From the IMG/VR virus record IMGVR_UViG_3300035698_012707, positions 1-64,000 of that record: a stretch of DNA of 64,000 nt; one strand, given 5' to 3'. Under the pieces are notes generated by a model, which was given only the letters and a program-made list of their open reading frames with translations, made no database searches and had not been told where the DNA came from. Positions 54,617-63,255 of this stretch are shown here, in pieces. How positions within the stretch are numbered: position 1 is the stretch's first letter; every line of letters begins with the position of its first letter. Source of the DNA: a virus. The translations under genes were made by a program, and so were the position numbers.

Positions 54617-55198
54617 TTAATTATCTTTCCTTACCCAGATTGACGTATCACATCTGTTTCTCGTATGTGTTCCAACGAAATCTACGATGTCTGGGTTCAA
54701 TGCTCCGTTTAAACTGTCAAAATAATTGGGGTACTGCGTATCGTGCGCAAATATAACCCCTCCTTTCTTGACTATTCTTTCTGCCTGGGGCATACAGTTT
54801 GCCCTTCCGCCTCCGTCTACTAAAACTATATCATATGTTTCATCAGGATCAGTAGGATTCATATACTCTTTTGCTAGTGCTGGGTTATGAGGCCACACGC
54901 GAGCGTCTAGTCTGTTCAACCACTGTGGATCCTTTTCTTTTATTAATTTTAAGAATTTGTCAGCCCACATCTGATGTTCCTCGTGCACTGTTACTAGTAC
55001 ATTTGGGTCAGAGAAGAGCCACACCGAAGTTGACTGTCCCATACCCCACTCAAATACTTTCTCAGGTTTCATCATCTGGACTATAGTATAAAAGAATGGA
55101 GTAAAACTCTGCTCTGAAGATATCAGTTTTTCATAGCTTGGTATGCTATTATTTTCTAGAGCTTTGCTTATCATGTTTTTTGTGTCAGTATATTTCAT
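54617..55198 (-). CDS. SAM-fold protein, paralogue of 49232
   Basis: One hundred ninety-three residues. VFEWGMGQSTSVWL, DIVLVDGGGRANC and KKGGVIFAHDTQY align with the protein at 49232. Such small class I folds in glycan clusters often methylate sugars or act as dehydrogenase-like folds without catalysis. Start after AAGGAGAAGA. Confidence 0.65.
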   Translation of the reverse strand: MKYTDTKNMISKALENNSIPSYEKLISSEQSFTPFFYTIVQMMKPEKVFEWGMGQSTSVWLFSDPNVLVTVHEEHQMWADKFLKLIKEKDPQWLNRLDARVWPHNPALAKEYMNPTDPDETYDIVLVDGGGRANCMPQAERIVKKGGVIFAHDTQYPNYFDSLNGALNPDIVDFVGTHTRNRCDTSIWVRKDN

Positions 55199-55206
55199 TC
55201 TTCTCC

Positions 55207-55902
55207 TTAATTTAAAAACTTACCCTCTACTATATCATTGAAGTGATTATTGTGATCACCAGCTCCTACCTTTTCTCCATATATAACCATCATATCATCT
55301 CTCTTGACGGTTGTTATGTTTTCAAATCCACTCATAGCTAACTGAGCTTTTGCTTGCCAGTCCTCAATTACGTTCACGTGGTGGGGACTTGACTGCACTG
55401 GCATATGTTTCTCTCCTATAGGAACCTCTAGCAGTATTTTACCGCCGTTCTTAAGCACTCTATTCATCTCTAGACCTAATAGTATCGGTGCCGGAGAGTG
55501 TTCATAGGTTTGGAACCCTATGACTGCATCAAAAGTACGTGTTGGAAAATCCATAAAGTGCATGTCCATATAATATAAGTCTACCTTATGCAATTCTTTG
55601 CCTCTGCTTAGATTCATCTGTCCAACAGTAACGCCAGTCACATCTTTCCATCCAGCATCCATAAGTAGCCTCGTCTCTGATCCATCCCCTGCCCCAAGCT
55701 CTAAGATCCTTATGTTCTTGTCTGGCAAGTATGTTTCTAGATGTTCTACGTATTTATGCTTATGCTGTGGTTGTACCGGACTTAATTCATCCCAGTTGTC
55801 TCCGTCTTGACTTCGCATATAAGAAGCCCATGTGTTTCCTATTCTCTTCCGGAGTGCGTCCGTGTAGTACCTATTCATATTCCCATGACCGCTTTCACTC
55901 AT
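55207..55902 (-). CDS. SAM-dependent methyltransferase
   Basis: Two hundred thirty-one residues. IRILELGAGDGSETRLLMDAG is motif I, with VTGVTVGQMNLSRG, FDAVIGFQTYEHS and LKNGGKILLEVPIG following in order, the Methyltransf_11/25 pattern. Glycan or nucleotide-sugar methylation is the likely role from context. Start after AAGGAGAAGTA. Confidence 0.8.
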   Translation of the reverse strand: MSESGHGNMNRYYTDALRKRIGNTWASYMRSQDGDNWDELSPVQPQHKHKYVEHLETYLPDKNIRILELGAGDGSETRLLMDAGWKDVTGVTVGQMNLSRGKELHKVDLYYMDMHFMDFPTRTFDAVIGFQTYEHSPAPILLGLEMNRVLKNGGKILLEVPIGEKHMPVQSSPHHVNVIEDWQAKAQLAMSGFENITTVKRDDMMVIYGEKVGAGDHNNHFNDIVEGKFLN

Positions 55903-56501
55903 TACTTCTCCTTTGCGAATAGGTAGTGGTCTTCAAGTCCTATGCTATTCTTGTGCCAAAACTTAATAAGTTTAAATCCATGTCTTTGACATAGGTCTAC
56001 CCATCCCTGCTGTGTTCTACCAGTAGCAACATTCTCTTTATTAGTGCTCTCAGTTATGAACATTACTCCGCCTGGCTTTAATGCATCGTACATCTTAGGC
56101 ATTATCTTTTCCTGCTCGGCATGAAGGTTATGTTGCAACACAGCTACAGTAAATACCATGTCGTATTCTTCTTTGTAATCCATATCCCAAAGAGCAGAAT
56201 GAACCCACTCGTTGTCTGGTTTATTTTTTCTACACTGCACCAAAGCTTTCTCGCATTGGTCTACTCCGGTATACTTAAACCCATAATTTTTTAATACATC
56301 TGCCCATCTACCTACGTGGCATCCACAGTCAAGTGCTTTCCATTTTGAAGGTTCTGTATCTGTTTTAATAGATTCCTTAGAATCTTCAAACATAGAGCTG
56401 CCATCGCTTCCATAGTAAATCTCATGATCACCCTCCATTACCTGGTCAACATGTACTCCCCAACTTATATTGTCTCCAAACATTCCATCAATATCACTCA
56501 T
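55902..56501 (-). CDS. SAM-dependent methyltransferase
   Basis: One hundred ninety-nine residues. ALDCGCHVGRWADVL is motif I, GVDQCEKAL motif II-like, VFTVAVLQHN and LKPGGVMFITES the later strands. ATG 56501 follows GGTGGAGGAAGAA. The end overlaps the previous minus gene by 1 nt, so an operon with translational coupling. Confidence 0.8.
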   Translation of the reverse strand: MSDIDGMFGDNISWGVHVDQVMEGDHEIYYGSDGSSMFEDSKESIKTDTEPSKWKALDCGCHVGRWADVLKNYGFKYTGVDQCEKALVQCRKNKPDNEWVHSALWDMDYKEEYDMVFTVAVLQHNLHAEQEKIMPKMYDALKPGGVMFITESTNKENVATGRTQQGWVDLCQRHGFKLIKFWHKNSIGLEDHYLFAKEK

Positions 56502-57016
56502 TTCTTCCTCCACCCTTGTAAGTTTGTTTTCTTTTCGTCGCACAGCTCTTTCTCTACAGACTCAAATTCATCTGTTCCAACTGCTTCTTTAATATCGTCC
56601 CATCCAAATTGGTCATTCCAATCATGACAGAATACATAATCTCCTGACTTTAAGTGAGGTGCATATAACTTAACCTCTTCAGCCTTTGACTCACCGTCGC
56701 ACATAAGAAAAACTTTTCCTGAGTGCTCTATTAAGTACATTATTTCATTAACAGTTGATGGATCAAAACAATCTTTAAGCCTAAGGTCTATGTTTGGCAT
56801 ACCCATAAGCTTTCTAGAAGTCCTATCTAATATGTCGTATGTAATAATGGGGGCAAACTCTGAAAAGAATACAGTGCACCCACCCATACCGGTACCTATC
56901 TCAATTATCTTGTCTGGCTTATGATCTTTTAGTATCTTGTCCAGCACAGCAAATGCTGGTTCAGTCTGTTGATGCTCAACTTCTTTATAAAAATGTGACC
57001 CTTCTCTGTATAGCAT
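56498..57016 (-). CDS. SAM-fold (cephalosporin hydroxylase-like) protein
   Basis: One hundred seventy-two residues. IIEIGTGMGGCTVFFSEF is motif I, FLMCDGESKAEE and GDYVFCHDW resemble the CmcI/Methyltransf_24 group. Overlaps the previous minus gene by 4 nt. Start after AAGGGAGGAGATTA. Confidence 0.65.
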   Translation of the reverse strand: MLYREGSHFYKEVEHQQTEPAFAVLDKILKDHKPDKIIEIGTGMGGCTVFFSEFAPIITYDILDRTSRKLMGMPNIDLRLKDCFDPSTVNEIMYLIEHSGKVFLMCDGESKAEEVKLYAPHLKSGDYVFCHDWNDQFGWDDIKEAVGTDEFESVEKELCDEKKTNLQGWRKK

Positions 57017-57028
57017 TAATCTCCTCCC

Positions 57029-57275
57029 TTAAACCAAAACATTTACGTCGCCAGAAGAAAGATCATCTTCTAATAGACTATTTGTAATTTTACCCTCTGG
57101 GTTTCCCTCACCAGTCTTATAATATATTGTGGAGGGAAAAGAAGTATTCCTCTCCTCCTACAGCCTTTATCTCAACATATCTGTCTTTTACGGACACTTG
57201 GTCTTTGTTTTTTATACCTATGTTAACAACGTCTCCATCGCCCCTAGACTCTTTTAGTACTATTCTTATATACAT
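57029..57275 (-). pseudogene. small protein gene with frameshift
   Basis: On the minus strand, MYIRIVLKESRGDG begins at 57275 and reads GGEEYFF before meeting a T run (AAAA at 57137-57140 on the plus strand). In that frame it stops at 57117. One frame over, coding continues as PSTIYYKTGEGN and ends DVNVLV at 57029. The combined reading gives one coherent protein of about 81 residues. Either one extra base (sequencing or mutation) or programmed +1 shifting. Confidence 0.6.
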
Positions 57276-58072
57276 TATACATCCCACTCCTCGTCTGATA
57301 TTTCTGTTACTCTATTGTCTTGATAGTGAACTACTACGGTATCATCTGATAACTTTTTATCGTGCAGTGTATAGAAGTAATGGTACTTCTCAGGGATAAG
57401 ATCGTAGCTCAAATTGCCAGCATGAACTGCCATGCCAAGGCCTGTCTGTGTAAAGTTCTCTTTAAAAGGGCCACCCAAACCAATAATAGCAGAAGCACAC
57501 CCCTGGTACAGCTGAGGGAAGCCAATCCCTGTCTTGAACATAAATATTCCAGAACAAAAGTAAAAGTTTCCTAGCCCACCATCTATGTGACATGGTATTT
57601 TAATCTCGGGCTTAACGAGATGCAAGGTTTCGTATATCTGTTCCCAAAGTGCATCTTCATCTGGTCTTGACCACTTGTGTATTGCTTTCTGGTCGGGGGA
57701 AACAACTACGTCCTTATTAGTCTCAAGTATCTCACTCAAGTCACCCCTTACGTATAGATCTGAGTCCATCCACATAGCATACTCGGTATCAAACTGCATT
57801 CCACATGCTGTTACTTTATTATATACTGGGTGTTGGGTGAATAGGCAATGGCCTGCCTGTAGATCACACCCCATGTCAGTAAGTCTTAACATTGACTCTT
57901 TGCTAGGAGGCGCATCTTCTCCATACCACATCTTTATCTTGACATCTTTATATTTCCCACCGTTTTTTCTTATGGATCTAGCAAGTCTAATCGCATATGA
58001 TTCATAGTTCTTCGGATGAGGATAAACATTTCTTTCTGATTCGCATATTGAAAATATTGTATATTTATTCAT
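57275..58072 (-). CDS. GT8-like glycosyltransferase
   Basis: Two hundred sixty-five residues. Start MNKYTIFSICESERN then RLARSIRKNG; AMWMDSDLYVRGDL holds the Asp-x-Asp metal motif; CHIDGGLGNFYFCSGIF is the acceptor region. The layout fits nucleotide-sugar transferases of GT-A fold with GT8-like order. It ends EEWDV, partly like the tag but with no Asn. Probably decorates phage or host glycan. Confidence 0.7.
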   Translation of the reverse strand: MNKYTIFSICESERNVYPHPKNYESYAIRLARSIRKNGGKYKDVKIKMWYGEDAPPSKESMLRLTDMGCDLQAGHCLFTQHPVYNKVTACGMQFDTEYAMWMDSDLYVRGDLSEILETNKDVVVSPDQKAIHKWSRPDEDALWEQIYETLHLVKPEIKIPCHIDGGLGNFYFCSGIFMFKTGIGFPQLYQGCASAIIGLGGPFKENFTQTGLGMAVHAGNLSYDLIPEKYHYFYTLHDKKLSDDTVVVHYQDNRVTEISDEEWDV

Positions 58073-58081
58073 TTGTCTCCA

Positions 58082-58735
58082 TTAGTAATCTAGATACGAG
58101 GTCTTATATCCTAGTCTTTGTTTCCAAAATTCAGTACAAGCATCATTATTTTTGTTTATTTCGTACCTTTCTATTGTTCTTTTGCTAGCACCCATCTGAT
58201 AGTTGTGATAGTCTATGCCTTCCATGGGTACCTTCCAATCCTCTTTCCCATAGTACATTTCTAGATATCTTTCTGTCTGAGCCGGAGCAAAGAATTTTCT
58301 ATCAGATAGCTTCTCTAATTTTATTTCTACAAACTCGTCAAGCATGCCAGAAGGCACACAAAATGGTAATCTTACTCCCCAACAAGTCCTAATGCCTCCG
58401 CTAGGAGCTGGAGCACTATGCCATTGTATAACGTCACAATGTAATTTTGATCCCGGAAGATCATCAATGCTAATGGTGTGGTATAATTTGGTATGACTAA
58501 TTCTCCATTGAATCCCATGTCTTAGTTCCTCAGATAGCGACACTATCTTGTCATAGTCCTCGCCGTATACGCCTATATCTATGTCGTGTTCATTCGAAAG
58601 ATCCCCGTCCCTATAGGCACATAAAAGAGTTCCAGCGTCTAACCAGTACTGTACGTTATGTTTTCTAAACACTTCGTCTATTCTTTCTAGAGCTCTTATA
58701 TAGTGTTCTTGTTCTTTTTGAATCATGGGAGACAT
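58082..58735 (-). CDS. LicD-family nucleotidyl/phosphotransferase
   Basis: Two hundred seventeen residues. YWLDAGTLLCAYRDGD and HDIDIGVYGED are the LicD signature (G-T-L-L...D-x-D). The family adds phosphocholine or similar groups to glycans. Start after AGGAGGAAAAAATAA. Fits with the neighbouring cytidylyltransferase, which could make the CDP-activated donor. Confidence 0.8.
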   Translation of the reverse strand: MSPMIQKEQEHYIRALERIDEVFRKHNVQYWLDAGTLLCAYRDGDLSNEHDIDIGVYGEDYDKIVSLSEELRHGIQWRISHTKLYHTISIDDLPGSKLHCDVIQWHSAPAPSGGIRTCWGVRLPFCVPSGMLDEFVEIKLEKLSDRKFFAPAQTERYLEMYYGKEDWKVPMEGIDYHNYQMGASKRTIERYEINKNNDACTEFWKQRLGYKTSYLDY

Positions 58736-59752
58736 TTATTTTTTCCTCCTAGCTGTAAAGCTATAATTAGAGTTCTTAGTTAAAAATATATCATTGTCAT
58801 AGCATTCAAAGCCAAAGTCTTCAAAGAATTTTCTACTAAAATATATATGTTCAGGGAAAGGATTCATACCCAGCTTTCTTCGGTTGGCTTCGCGCTCTTG
58901 CTTCTTGCTCAGGTCTGGTATTTCCATTATTAATATGTTGTCAGACAGCTTAAGCATGTCTTCCACAACCACCCTGGCATGATCTATGCTCGGGAGGTAA
59001 TGAAGAACGCCCCAGCATATTGCTATATCAATGTTGCTGCACCTTATGTTTGGTCTATTGCTTACAAAGAATGTATGGTTAGGATTGTTTTTATAGGCTC
59101 TGTCTATCATCTCTCTGGAGACATCTATGCCTATCGATCCATCTTTAACATTAAGATTTTTTAGTATAACACCACTGCCGCATCCATAGTCAAGCACCTT
59201 GGAACTATGACATAGCCCAATCTGCCTGGCCATGTAGTCCGCCATAAGTTTAACGTCGTCCATGCTAGAGTAACCACAGATTTCATAGTCATTCTTTTCA
59301 CTATTACCAGCCACCCCATCCCAGATATTGTCCCATGATGCGTTCTTTATTGTGTCTTTTATGCTAGTAGATGACACCTCTTTGTCGTAGGGCACAAAGC
59401 GTATTGCAGCGTCCCCATAAGTATGTCTAACATAGTCATAGAGTTCTTTGAATCTTTCCCCATTCCTATGGTCCTCACACATAGCCAGAATACTAGCACC
59501 CGAACTTTTAAACTTCTCTAGATAATTAAACTGGTATAGTTCTGCTCTATCTACACACTTGAGGCTGGCAACTACATCTCTTCTTTGTTCCCCGCCTACA
59601 GAAGCTCCTATGTCTTTGCATTTTAATATAGACTCATCATCTTGCACTCCCACTACAAGAAGATCTCCAAAAGATCTGGCTTTCTCTAGGTAGTTTATGT
59701 GGCCCATATGTAATATATCCCAAGCTCCAAATGTATAAACTGTTTTAACCAT
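58736..59752 (-). CDS. cytidylyltransferase-methyltransferase fusion
   Basis: Three hundred thirty-eight residues. Residues 1-140 form a glycerol-3-phosphate cytidylyltransferase-like domain (FGAWDILHMGH with HMGH at 15-18, then SSTSIKDTI, the ISTS-like motif). From about 175 a class I methyltransferase follows: VLDYGCGSGVIL, GIDVSREMID, ICWGVLHYLP. The fusion suggests methylation and CTP activation of the same small molecule. ATG 59752 chosen for GTGGGG spacing. Confidence 0.8.
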   Translation of the reverse strand: MVKTVYTFGAWDILHMGHINYLEKARSFGDLLVVGVQDDESILKCKDIGASVGGEQRRDVVASLKCVDRAELYQFNYLEKFKSSGASILAMCEDHRNGERFKELYDYVRHTYGDAAIRFVPYDKEVSSTSIKDTIKNASWDNIWDGVAGNSEKNDYEICGYSSMDDVKLMADYMARQIGLCHSSKVLDYGCGSGVILKNLNVKDGSIGIDVSREMIDRAYKNNPNHTFFVSNRPNIRCSNIDIAICWGVLHYLPSIDHARVVVEDMLKLSDNILIMEIPDLSKKQEREANRRKLGMNPFPEHIYFSRKFFEDFGFECYDNDIFLTKNSNYSFTARRKK

Positions 59753-60293
59753 TATACCCCACAATCAGTCCAGTAGGAGTTTTATACGTTTTGTACTCCT
59801 TGAACGTGTCTTTTATTATTTGACTTATGCCCTGCCACTTGACGCTGTTAGGGCAGTCGTAGTCGTCTACGCATATGACATGCTTATCGCTCAGCATCGG
59901 TTTGATTGCTTCGTACTCAGCCATAGCATGATCTGCATCTTCAGAGCTATCTAACCACACGAAATTAACTTTAACCTTGTTAAGGATATATTTTTTGTGT
60001 GCACTAGCTAGCTTTTTTATGCTCTCTACACTGTCTCCCTCCATGCCAGTAAAGCGCCTGTCTAGGTCTCTTTCGTGCAGCTCTTCGAAGCACACTGTTA
60101 GATTGTCTCCATCGTTATCTAAACTATAGAGCTCCCCATCAGTAGGTTGCACAAGATGTTTCATAATGTTGAGGCTTGATATGTAAGGATCAAAACCTTC
60201 ACCCCACATAAACGAACACCCGGTTTCAATGGCTACAATAGGGTGATCTATCCTATCTTTCCACTCTGCAAATACTTCTTTAAGTTCTATCAT
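59745..60293 (-). CDS. SAM-fold (Methyltransf_24-like) protein
   Basis: One hundred eighty-two residues. AIETGCSFMWGEG replaces motif I, YSLDNDGDN the acidic strand, FVWLDSSEDADHA and VICVDDYD later strands, in the CmcI/Methyltransf_24 order. Overlaps its neighbours by 8 and 4 nt. Confidence 0.65.
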   Translation of the reverse strand: MIELKEVFAEWKDRIDHPIVAIETGCSFMWGEGFDPYISSLNIMKHLVQPTDGELYSLDNDGDNLTVCFEELHERDLDRRFTGMEGDSVESIKKLASAHKKYILNKVKVNFVWLDSSEDADHAMAEYEAIKPMLSDKHVICVDDYDCPNSVKWQGISQIIKDTFKEYKTYKTPTGLIVGYNG

Positions 60294-61141
60294 TCTATGT
60301 GTGTTCCTTTGAATTCTTCTGGTTCTTCTTCCGGATGGAAGATTCTAAAGTAAGTTTTGTATGCTTCCCTTACTTCGCTAGCGCCATCAAATCCTGTTAT
60401 ATCTTTAGCTTTATACATCCAATTCTTTATCTGTTGGCCTATCTCTCCGTCAAGTAGGATAGGTTCAAACTTGTGCCATGAAGGAAACTCTCCATATATG
60501 CCTGTAAGTATTGCCTTGTACTCGTTCCAATGTTCGTTCTTGTCTGCAAGATTTGGACCACCACCACCTATGTGAAAGTTTCTATAACCTCTATGCCAGC
60601 ACATGTTGTCTTGTTTTATATGATAGTAACGATAAGGGAGATTCTTGACTCTGTTCCCGCCATCTATTACAAGTGTCTCATGAGGGTTGCCAATGTAGTG
60701 TATGCCTTCGTTCCATTTGAAAAGAAGAGGCTTCCAGTATTTATCGTGAGCATGGTTAACGATCTTTTCTCCGCGCATGCTAATACTATTAGACTCAAAG
60801 GCCAACATGTTATAGGGTCCTGCATTATCTACTTCCTCTCTAATGTGTTCCAATGCTTCAGTAGAGAAGAGTTCGTCCGGATCTGACACAAGAACCCAAT
60901 CTGTACCCCCGTTATCTTCTCCAGCATGCTTAAGATAGTTGGTTCTTTGTGCTGAGAAATTATCTTTCCAAGGGTGTAGGTATAGCTCCACTCCTTCGTA
61001 ATTTCTTAATGTAAGAACAGTGTCATCTGTACTACCACCGTCTACCACGACAACCCTATCAACATAGGGCTTAACTCTTTCTATGGCCCTCATAGTATCG
61101 TATAGCCTATTCCACGTCATCATACAGTACGTTATTTTCAT
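60290..61141 (-). CDS. family 2 glycosyltransferase
   Basis: Two hundred eighty-three residues. KITYCMMTWNR, VVVVDGGSTDDT and WVLVSDPDELF give the GT2 nucleotide-binding and Asp-x-Asp-type metal motifs. A His-rich end (WHRGYRNFHIGGGG) is distinctive. Likely adds sugars in the cluster's glycan. Confidence 0.85.
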   Translation of the reverse strand: MKITYCMMTWNRLYDTMRAIERVKPYVDRVVVVDGGSTDDTVLTLRNYEGVELYLHPWKDNFSAQRTNYLKHAGEDNGGTDWVLVSDPDELFSTEALEHIREEVDNAGPYNMLAFESNSISMRGEKIVNHAHDKYWKPLLFKWNEGIHYIGNPHETLVIDGGNRVKNLPYRYYHIKQDNMCWHRGYRNFHIGGGGPNLADKNEHWNEYKAILTGIYGEFPSWHKFEPILLDGEIGQQIKNWMYKAKDITGFDGASEVREAYKTYFRIFHPEEEPEEFKGTHIE

Positions 61142-61320
61142 ATCAAACTTTCCTTCTTAGTTATTGAATCAATAAATTTCTGAAAACGTATTGGATGTTC
61201 AGCGTTTTCAATGTCAGCATAATCCATAGTGAGATATCCACACCCTTTCCATACGCACTGATAGAATCCACTGCATGCGTACTCTATCCCAAACCTGTGA
61301 CACTTAGGGCATCTATCCAT
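61138..61320 (-). CDS. small zinc-ribbon protein
   Basis: Sixty residues, CPKCHRFG and CVWKGCGYL. Overlaps both neighbours (4 and 8 nt). Function unknown. Confidence 0.6.
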   Translation of the reverse strand: MDRCPKCHRFGIEYACSGFYQCVWKGCGYLTMDYADIENAEHPIRFQKFIDSITKKESLI

Positions 61321-61513
61321 CGCTGGCTTCCTGTTTCTCTTCTAATTTACCTATGGCTTTTATTATTTCTTTACGATCATTAGCTTTTGTAGCTCTTGCA
61401 TTCTCCATTTCTTCAACGTGTTTTTTATAAGTAACTATTTGGGTATCATAGTATTTTATATTTTCGTCAATATTCACTATCATTTCATCTAAATAATTAG
61501 TTGCAATACTCAT
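61313..61513 (-). CDS. small coiled-coil protein
   Basis: Sixty-six residues with heptad-like hydrophobic spacing throughout. Start after GAGGAGAAGAAATGAG region. No family recognised. Confidence 0.55.
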   Translation of the reverse strand: MSIATNYLDEMIVNIDENIKYYDTQIVTYKKHVEEMENARATKANDRKEIIKAIGKLEEKQEASDG

Positions 61514-62496
61514 TTCTTCTCCTCAAGGCTCTTAAAAAAATCAACATACCAATCAACAGTCTTCTTAAGTCCAGAAGATAGGTCATATTTTGGCTCCCAC
61601 CCTGTGCTCTCTTTCATGAGGGTGCTGTCTAGATACTGCTCTGGTATTTCTTTAAACGTAGATTCTCTTTCGTTTATTTCTATGTCGGGCTCCTTGCCCA
61701 TGCAAGCAAAAATGTTCTTAACAAAATCCTCAACACTTATATGCTCACGAGTTCCAACATTGTAGGCTCTTCCTTTTGTTATATCTATGTTCTCTGCAAG
61801 TTTTATATAGGCGTCTACAACATCATCTATATATATAAATTCTCTTACCATAGCTGCACTGTCATCCCATAACATAGCAGGCTTCCCATCTACTACTCTC
61901 CGTATAGTATTTGGTATAATTCTGCTGAGGTTAAGGTCTCCTGGTCCATATATATTACAACACCGAGTGACAGTAACAGGCATATCGTAGTTATAAGCAA
62001 AAGACCTAGCAACAATGTCTGCGCACGCTTTTGTAGCGTCATATGTTGCCAATCCATTTAATCTATCTCCTTCTTTATAGGGGAGCTTCTCTGGCACCCC
62101 ATAACATTTATCTGTACTAGCTACTACTACCGCTTTGACCGTCTTAGCATTTCTACAAGCCTCAAGTACATTCCACGTACCTTCGACGTTAGTTCGAAAT
62201 GCGACGATAGGATCGCGGCTACATATCCTAACTGTAGACATAGCAGCCAGATGAAAGCAAACATCCACTTCATATTTATTTACCGTCCTTCTTACGGCAT
62301 GGGCATCAGTTATATCTCCAAAGGTAACAGTCACCTTGTCTTCTATCGCCAGCTCTTTGATAGCATTAAAGGTACTTATATCCTTAAGCATTCCTATAAC
62401 ATTTGCTCCCATGCTCACTAGTTGTTTTGCTATATTGGAAGCTACAAATCCATTTATTCCTGTTATCAATACATTCTTGTCTTTCCAAAAACTCAT
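61510..62496 (-). CDS. nucleotide-sugar 4,6-dehydratase/epimerase (SDR)
   Basis: Three hundred twenty-eight residues. NAD loop TGINGFVASNI, catalytic YDATK, and STDKCYG, a phrase seen in CDP-glucose and GDP-mannose dehydratases; the C-terminal substrate region is present. Extended short-chain dehydrogenase of normal length. It would feed activated deoxysugar to the glycosyltransferases nearby. Confidence 0.8.
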   Translation of the reverse strand: MSFWKDKNVLITGINGFVASNIAKQLVSMGANVIGMLKDISTFNAIKELAIEDKVTVTFGDITDAHAVRRTVNKYEVDVCFHLAAMSTVRICSRDPIVAFRTNVEGTWNVLEACRNAKTVKAVVVASTDKCYGVPEKLPYKEGDRLNGLATYDATKACADIVARSFAYNYDMPVTVTRCCNIYGPGDLNLSRIIPNTIRRVVDGKPAMLWDDSAAMVREFIYIDDVVDAYIKLAENIDITKGRAYNVGTREHISVEDFVKNIFACMGKEPDIEINERESTFKEIPEQYLDSTLMKESTGWEPKYDLSSGLKKTVDWYVDFFKSLEEKK

Positions 62497-63083
62497 ATCT
62501 TCTCCCTTATTTCGTGTCGGCTAGAACCAACCCATTTTAATATGTACTTTGTGTCTTTCTCTGTCAGTAAATCCTTGTCCCACACAGTTGTAAAAATATG
62601 ATCTACATCTGAAGATTTTAAGTACTCAACACTCTTCTTAACGCTATCCAAGTCTATATCGTCACCCGCTATTTTCTTATATTTATTAGGGGGTGCCTTA
62701 ACGTCCATGTCAACATAGTCGACTAGATTATTATCTATAAGATACTTTAGCCTGTAGAAGTAGCTTCCATTAGTGTTCAGCTTTACAAGAAGCCCCCTGT
62801 TCTTTATCTTTTTCATAAATACAGCGAGGTCATTCCATGTTAGCGGTTCCCCTCCTGAAATAGTTACGCCAGTAATTTTATCCTTTAGCTTTGAAATCTT
62901 ATCCAACACATCCTCTTCTTGCAGTAGCTCTCTGTATTCTTTGTCTGTGTTCGTGAGGAATTTTTGTAGCTCTGGATTGTGACAATATGGACACCTAAAG
63001 TTACATCCCTGCGTAAAAACAATAGCTGATATCTGTCCAGGGTATTCATTTAATGAAATAGATTGGAAGCCAGCTATATGCAT
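62493..63083 (-). CDS. nrdG: anaerobic ribonucleotide reductase activase NrdG
   Basis: One hundred ninety-six residues. Radical SAM motif CNFRCPYC (27-34), ISGGEPL and LNTNG follow. It makes the glycyl radical on the reductase. ATG 63083 is chosen (GGAAAAG upstream); longer frames overlap the split nrdD gene. Start overlaps the previous stop region by a few bases, so it is co-translated with it. Confidence 0.88.
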   Translation of the reverse strand: MHIAGFQSISLNEYPGQISAIVFTQGCNFRCPYCHNPELQKFLTNTDKEYRELLQEEDVLDKISKLKDKITGVTISGGEPLTWNDLAVFMKKIKNRGLLVKLNTNGSYFYRLKYLIDNNLVDYVDMDVKAPPNKYKKIAGDDIDLDSVKKSVEYLKSSDVDHIFTTVWDKDLLTEKDTKYILKWVGSSRHEIREKI

Positions 63084-63084
63084 A

Positions 63085-63255
63085 TTACTTTTCCTTTTCT
63101 GAGTTAAATTTAAACGTTTTTCTGTTGTTAAACTCTTCAGTCTTGCCTTTGTTCCAGCTCTTAACAGCCCTGAGGTATCCACATACTCTTGAAAATACTT
63201 CACAGCTTTGTCTCTTTATACCGCCCCATGTTTCTGCGTTTTGATCTCTTGTCAT
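63085..63255 (-). CDS. nrdD: separate glycyl-radical domain of NrdD
   Basis: Fifty-six residues: CEVFSRVCGYLRAVKSWNKGK then EEFNNRKTF. The RVCGY Gly is the glycyl radical site of anaerobic ribonucleotide reductase, and the rest matches the extreme C-terminus of NrdD. It is its own cistron, starting after AAGGAGGCAAA with ATG overlapping the stop of the catalytic gene. This resembles the separate radical domain GrcA that repairs pyruvate formate-lyase. Confidence 0.85.
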   Translation of the reverse strand: MTRDQNAETWGGIKRQSCEVFSRVCGYLRAVKSWNKGKTEEFNNRKTFKFNSEKEK

